64,000 bases of DNA from Crocinitomix sp. (lineage in GTDB: Bacteria; Bacteroidota; Bacteroidia; Flavobacteriales_D; Crocinitomicaceae). The stretch is taken from assembly GCA_013138735.1 (NCBI GenBank), contig WTCE01000112.1:1-64000 (forward strand), in the 5' to 3' direction. A model generated the notes under the pieces. That model made no database searches and was not told the origin of the DNA. It saw only the letters and a list, made by a program, of their open reading frames with translations. Positions 60,373 through 64,000 of this stretch are shown here, in pieces. Made by a program: the position numbers and the translations under genes. Position 1 is the first letter of the stretch. Every line of letters starts with the position of its first letter.

Positions 60373-62526
60373 ATGAGTAATACTACACCGAAAGGAAAAA
60401 AGAAAAGTGGCTTTAATGCCTATTGGATATACGCAGGTATAGCTGTTCTATTGATCGGATTTAGCTTAATGTCTAAGCAACCTGTTTCAATTGAAATTAG
60501 CAAAGCCAATTTTTATGAGTTAGCCAGCAGTGGTTATATCGAAAAAATTGATGTATTCAAAAATACAGAAGTTGCAGAAGTTTATGTAAATCAAGAAAAT
60601 ATTGATGTTGTTAGAGCATTAGATTCTACGACTTACAAAAATTTAAAAGCTAGCACAACTGGAATGCCAGACAGATCAGCTGATTTGACATTCAAAACCC
60701 CGCCAATGGAATCATTCGCGGATGAGTTAGATGCTTTTTATGTCCAATTAATTGAGGCTAAAGGTCCGAAATACGATTTCATTATAAATTATGATGACGC
60801 GACAGATTGGATGAGTAACTTAAGTTGGTTATTTTTCCCTTTGCTGTTAATTATATTCTGGATCTTTATCATGCGTCGAATGTCTGGCGGCGGCGGTGGC
60901 GCTGGTGGTGGCAACATTTTCAATATTGGTAAATCTAAAGCTACCATATTTGAAAAAGGAAAAGGAACGAATACAACCTTTGCTGATGTTGCTGGATTAG
61001 AAGGCGCTAAGGAAGAGATTGAAGAAATTGTTGATTTCCTGAAAAATCCAAAAAAATATACTGAACTAGGCGCGAAAATTCCAAAGGGCGCATTATTAGT
61101 AGGCCCTCCGGGAACAGGTAAAACATTATTAGCTAAAGCTGTAGCTGGTGAAGCAAAAGTTCCTTTCTTCTCACTTTCTGGATCTGACTTTGTTGAAATG
61201 TTTGTAGGTGTTGGAGCTTCACGTGTAAGAGACCTCTTTAAACAAGCAAAAGAAAAAGCTCCATCAATTATATTTATTGATGAAATTGATGCGATTGGAC
61301 GAGCCCGTGGTAAAAATGCCAATATGGGATCGAATGATGAGCGTGAAAACACATTGAACCAATTATTGACTGAGATGGATGGATTTGGCACCAATAGTGG
61401 TGTAATTATCCTCGCAGCTACAAATAGAGCGGATGTATTAGATTCAGCTTTAATGAGAGCGGGCCGTTTTGATCGTCAAATCTATGTCGATATGCCGGAT
61501 ATTAATGAGCGCAGGGCAATTTTCCAAGTTCATTTAAAACCTTTAAAATTGGCAAAAGACTTAGATGTAAGTTTTTTAGCGAAACAAACACCTGGTTTTT
61601 CAGGAGCAGACATTGCCAACATTTGTAATGAGGCTGCATTAATTGCGGCACGTAAAAAGAAAAAACAAGTTGAAAAACAAGATTTCTTAGATGCTGTTGA
61701 TCGAATTGTAGGCGGACTTGAAAAGAAAAATAAAATTATAACACCGCGTGAGAAAAAGACTATTGCTTTTCACGAAGCAGGTCATGCTGCAACCTCGTGG
61801 TTGTTAGAGCATGCTTCTCCATTGGTTAAAGTAACTATTGTACCACGCGGAAGATCTTTAGGGGCAGCTTGGTATTTACCCGAAGAACGTCAAATTACGA
61901 CAACGGAACAGTTGCTTGACGAAATGTGTTCTGCACTTGGAGGTAGAGCTGCTGAGCAAATTATGTTCGGTAAAATTTCAACTGGAGCTTTAAGTGATTT
62001 AGAAAAAATAACGAAGCAAGCTTATGCTATGGTTTCAATTTATGGATTAAGCGCCAAGTTGGGTAATATTAGTTATTATGATTCTCAAGGGCAAGGTAGT
62101 TTCACCAAACCCTATTCAGAAGATCGTGCGAAAATAATTGATGAAGAAGTATCGCGCATCATTGAGGAGCAATATGACCGTGCGTTGAAAATTTTGACAG
62201 AGAATAAAGATAAGTTGGTTCTATTGGCTGATGCCTTATTGGAAAAAGAAGTTATCTTTAAAGACAACCTTGTAGCAATTTTCGGGAAACGTGCTTGGGA
62301 AAGTGAGCATGAAATAGAAGAGGCGAAAATGCTGAAAAATGAAGCTGAAAACAAAGCTGCGGCTGAGTTAGCTGCTGAGACTGCGAAAGAAGATGATAAG
62401 TCTGAAACTTCGGAGGAACCAGCAGACAACACGGAAGAGGACAAACCTGTTGAAGACAATAAACCTGCTGAGGACGAAACAACCTCAGAGGATGAAACAC
62501 CTAAAAAAGAAGAAGATGGAGAATAG
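60373..62526 (+). CDS. ftsH: ATP-dependent zinc metalloprotease FtsH
   Basis: 717 residues. Membrane-anchored AAA protease. Transmembrane helices at about 17-34 and 150-167 flank the periplasmic domain; G-rich linker 171-179; Walker A GPPGTGKT (244-251), Walker [32 protein letters not shown]; zinc site HEAGH (467-471) with the downstream third ligand (D-L-E-K). From about 655 an acidic, Glu/Asp/Pro-rich tail of roughly 60 residues. The stop overlaps the start of DUF2007 by 11 bp. Confidence 0.97.
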   Translation: MSNTTPKGKKKSGFNAYWIYAGIAVLLIGFSLMSKQPVSIEISKANFYELASSGYIEKIDVFKNTEVAEVYVNQENIDVVRALDSTTYKNLKASTTGMPDRSADLTFKTPPMESFADELDAFYVQLIEAKGPKYDFIINYDDATDWMSNLSWLFFPLLLIIFWIFIMRRMSGGGGGAGGGNIFNIGKSKATIFEKGKGTNTTFADVAGLEGAKEEIEEIVDFLKNPKKYTELGAKIPKGALLVGPPGTGKTLLAKAVAGEAKVPFFSLSGSDFVEMFVGVGASRVRDLFKQAKEKAPSIIFIDEIDAIGRARGKNANMGSNDERENTLNQLLTEMDGFGTNSGVIILAATNRADVLDSALMRAGRFDRQIYVDMPDINERRAIFQVHLKPLKLAKDLDVSFLAKQTPGFSGADIANICNEAALIAARKKKKQVEKQDFLDAVDRIVGGLEKKNKIITPREKKTIAFHEAGHAATSWLLEHASPLVKVTIVPRGRSLGAAWYLPEERQITTTEQLLDEMCSALGGRAAEQIMFGKISTGALSDLEKITKQAYAMVSIYGLSAKLGNISYYDSQGQGSFTKPYSEDRAKIIDEEVSRIIEEQYDRALKILTENKDKLVLLADALLEKEVIFKDNLVAIFGKRAWESEHEIEEAKMLKNEAENKAAAELAAETAKEDDKSETSEEPADNTEEDKPVEDNKPAEDETTSEDETPKKEEDGE

Positions 62527-62719
62527 AAAATTGGTTTATACAACCACGCAAGACCACATGGCAGCAATGATTAAAGGTGCTTTGGAAGCTGAAGGATTAA
62601 ATGTATTGGTAATGAATCATAAAGATTCTGCCTACACCGTTCTTGGTGATATTGAACTATATGTTGCAACAGAAGAAGAAGCAAGGGCCAAGGAAATAAT
62701 TTCCCAAGGTCAAGAATGA
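62516..62719 (+). CDS. DUF2007 small protein
   Basis: 67 residues, ATG 62516. [38 protein letters not shown] (positions only from residue 6) has the ferredoxin-like DUF2007 layout: first strand VYTTT, helix AAMIKGALEAEG, second strand, then IELYVATEEEARAKEII. Known as a putative signal-transducing domain; in Bacteroidetes it often lies between ftsH and cdsA. Overlaps ftsH by 11 bp and cdsA by 4 bp (ATGA). Confidence 0.9.
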   Translation: MENRKLVYTTTQDHMAAMIKGALEAEGLNVLVMNHKDSAYTVLGDIELYVATEEEARAKEIISQGQE

Positions 62720-63543
62720 GCAATTTGTTGCAAAGGGCAATTACAGGAGCGATTTTCGTCGCTGTAATTGTTTGTGCAATTATTTTCAAAAGTTGGATCT
62801 TTCATTCTGTATTCGGTTTAATTGCATTAGTCGGATTAAATGAGTTCTATGGTCTTTTTAAAAAGTCAGGAAATTCGCCCCACGCAACGCTAGGCGTTAT
62901 TTTTGGATTTTTAATCTACACAAGTGGTATTGCACTGCTTTATGTACCTGAAAGTGCTCAAAAATACTTGATCGGGTTTTCATTTTTGGCTTTTACAGCC
63001 ATTGCGTTAGCTGAATTATATCGGAAAAAGAAAACGCCTTTTGAAAACATAGGCGTAACATTATTGGGTATTTTTTATGTTGTGCTGCCAATGCTTCTGC
63101 TGAACTTCATTATTGAGTTCAATCCCGAAACATTCGATATCACACTCTTTTGGCCTGTGTTAACTATTTTCATTCTAGTTTGGTGCAGCGATACTTTCGC
63201 TTATCTGGTTGGAAGAAAAATTGGAAAACATAAATTATTTGAGCGGATATCACCTAAGAAATCTTGGGAAGGTTTTTTTGGAGGAATGCTTTTTAGCATA
63301 ATTGGAGCAATCATAATTGCATATTTTACTGAGCAATCCTATTTTCAATATATTATTTACGGTCTTATAATTAGTGCCTTCGGTACCATTGGTGATTTAA
63401 TAGAATCAATGCTCAAACGAAGTTTAGGAATTAAAGATTCTGGGAATATACTGCCGGGTCATGGTGGAATCCTTGATAGATTTGATGCCGTGCTATTCGT
63501 AATTCCAATAATTTACTTTTTACATACATACATTTTCATATGA
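62716..63543 (+). CDS. cdsA: phosphatidate cytidylyltransferase (CDP-diglyceride synthase)
   Basis: 275 residues with about eight membrane helices. Makes CDP-diacylglycerol from phosphatidate and CTP. The CdsA signature near the C-terminus is complete: S-P-K-K-S-W-E-G-F-F-G-G, GTIGDLIESMLKRSLGIKDSGNILPGHGGILDRFDA (positions 238-260 or so), with the Asp residues for Mg. In an operon with rsfS, ftsH and psd; 4-bp overlaps on both sides. Confidence 0.96.
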   Translation: MSNLLQRAITGAIFVAVIVCAIIFKSWIFHSVFGLIALVGLNEFYGLFKKSGNSPHATLGVIFGFLIYTSGIALLYVPESAQKYLIGFSFLAFTAIALAELYRKKKTPFENIGVTLLGIFYVVLPMLLLNFIIEFNPETFDITLFWPVLTIFILVWCSDTFAYLVGRKIGKHKLFERISPKKSWEGFFGGMLFSIIGAIIIAYFTEQSYFQYIIYGLIISAFGTIGDLIESMLKRSLGIKDSGNILPGHGGILDRFDAVLFVIPIIYFLHTYIFI

Positions 63544-64000
63544 AAATTCATAAGGAAGGATATACAATTATTCTCGTTAGCCTTTTAATTGCAGCTGGTA
63601 TTTATACATTAAATCATCTGTTCCTTTGCCAATATCCTATTTTTTATTGGCTCGTAAATGCGTTCATAATTGTAATGCTTTATTTGGTAATCCAGTTCTT
63701 TCGCGTTCCAACTCGAACAAGTCCCACGGGAGATAATTTAATTATTTGTCCTGCAGATGGTAAAGTTGTTGTCATAGAGGAAGTGGAAGAAACAGAATAT
63801 TTCAAGGATAAACGCATCCAAATTTCAATTTTTATGTCGCCTTTAAATGTGCATGCCAATTGGAATCCAATAAGTGGGATTACAAAATATTATAAATATC
63901 ATCCTGGTAAATTTTTAGTAGCATGGCATCCTAAGTCATCCACAGAAAATGAGCGATCAACAGTAGTAACGCAGCATAAAAATGGACAAGAGGTATTATT
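63540..64000 (+). CDS. psd: phosphatidylserine decarboxylase family protein, 5' part only
   Basis: ATG 63540 overlaps the cdsA stop by 4 bp; the gene runs off the window after 153 codons. Two N-terminal hydrophobic helices (IILVSLLIAAGIYTLNH; YWLVNAFIIVMLYLVIQFF), then FFRVPTRTSP, ICPADGKVVVIEEV and QISIFMSPLNVHANW, all typical of the short PSD-A type that makes phosphatidylethanolamine. The pyruvoyl-forming GS(S) motif lies beyond the edge. Next step after CdsA in phospholipid synthesis. Confidence 0.93.
   Translation, partial: MKIHKEGYTIILVSLLIAAGIYTLNHLFLCQYPIFYWLVNAFIIVMLYLVIQFFRVPTRTSPTGDNLIICPADGKVVVIEEVEETEYFKDKRIQISIFMSPLNVHANWNPISGITKYYKYHPGKFLVAWHPKSSTENERSTVVTQHKNGQEVL

Overview
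The window is an AT-rich stretch of chromosome from a member of the Bacteroidetes, most likely a flavobacterium of the Crocinitomicaceae/Cryomorphaceae type. The case rests on TAnnTTTG promoter boxes in front of many genes, near absence of Shine-Dalgarno sequences, many short lipoproteins with a lipobox, type IX secretion (T9SS) sorting tails, an S46 dipeptidyl peptidase, DUF4295 behind ribosomal proteins L28/L33, and SurA-like PpiC gene series. Nearly all of it is ordinary chromosomal housekeeping interleaved with secreted proteins. There is no prophage, CRISPR array, rRNA or tRNA that I can support.

Layout. 1-115: the 5' end of a group II intron (class C-like, minus strand) directly behind a terminator. 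177-3102: small lipoprotein, DUF721/DciA-like protein, recF, an HsdR_N-type nuclease-fold protein and a CarboxypepD_reg-like secreted protein. 3349-9770: guaB, three periplasmic PpiC/SurA-type folding factors and a small membrane protein. 9800-17684: TPR-SpoIIE phosphatase, SRPBCC protein, lipoproteins, a carboxymuconolactone decarboxylase-like enzyme, an aldo/keto reductase and a 605-residue secreted protein with a Hint-like C-terminus. 17737-23197: a six-gene metal uptake operon (outer membrane protein, DtxR-type regulator, binding lipoprotein, ATPase, a permease fused to a second DtxR-like module, second permease) with a 22-bp palindrome in front. 23322-29472: ndk, a 656-bp intergenic region with repeats and a candidate small RNA, SAM hydrolase, phoH, purC, TPR protein.

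29548-44087 is the accessory half: a secreted transglutaminase-like operon with a T9SS protein, a uracil-DNA glycosylase, a GH114-like lipoprotein overlapping a CAP-domain protein, pheT, a glycosyltransferase, and a two-gene secreted module (small HMA-fold-like protein plus P-domain T9SS protein) that has been duplicated in tandem with its upstream direct repeats and downstream flank. 44359-64000 returns to core genes: DUF4197, cinA, rpmB-rpmG-DUF4295, ftsY, rimO, a HigBA toxin-antitoxin pair, Asp-box propeller, S46 peptidase, ECF sigma factor, Nudix, pyrE, birA, and the rsfS-ftsH-DUF2007-cdsA-psd operon, which runs off the right edge.

The best candidates for something undescribed are the duplicated HMA-like/P-domain secreted module with 21-bp-spaced direct repeats, the metal permease-DtxR fusion with all metal ligands kept, the Hint-like secreted protein, the candidate small RNA at about 24137-24267, and two arrays of degenerate 7-bp repeats. 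Start codons were moved from the longest possible ORF where a signal peptide, family start or promoter box argued for it. All family assignments are by eye; no database search was run.
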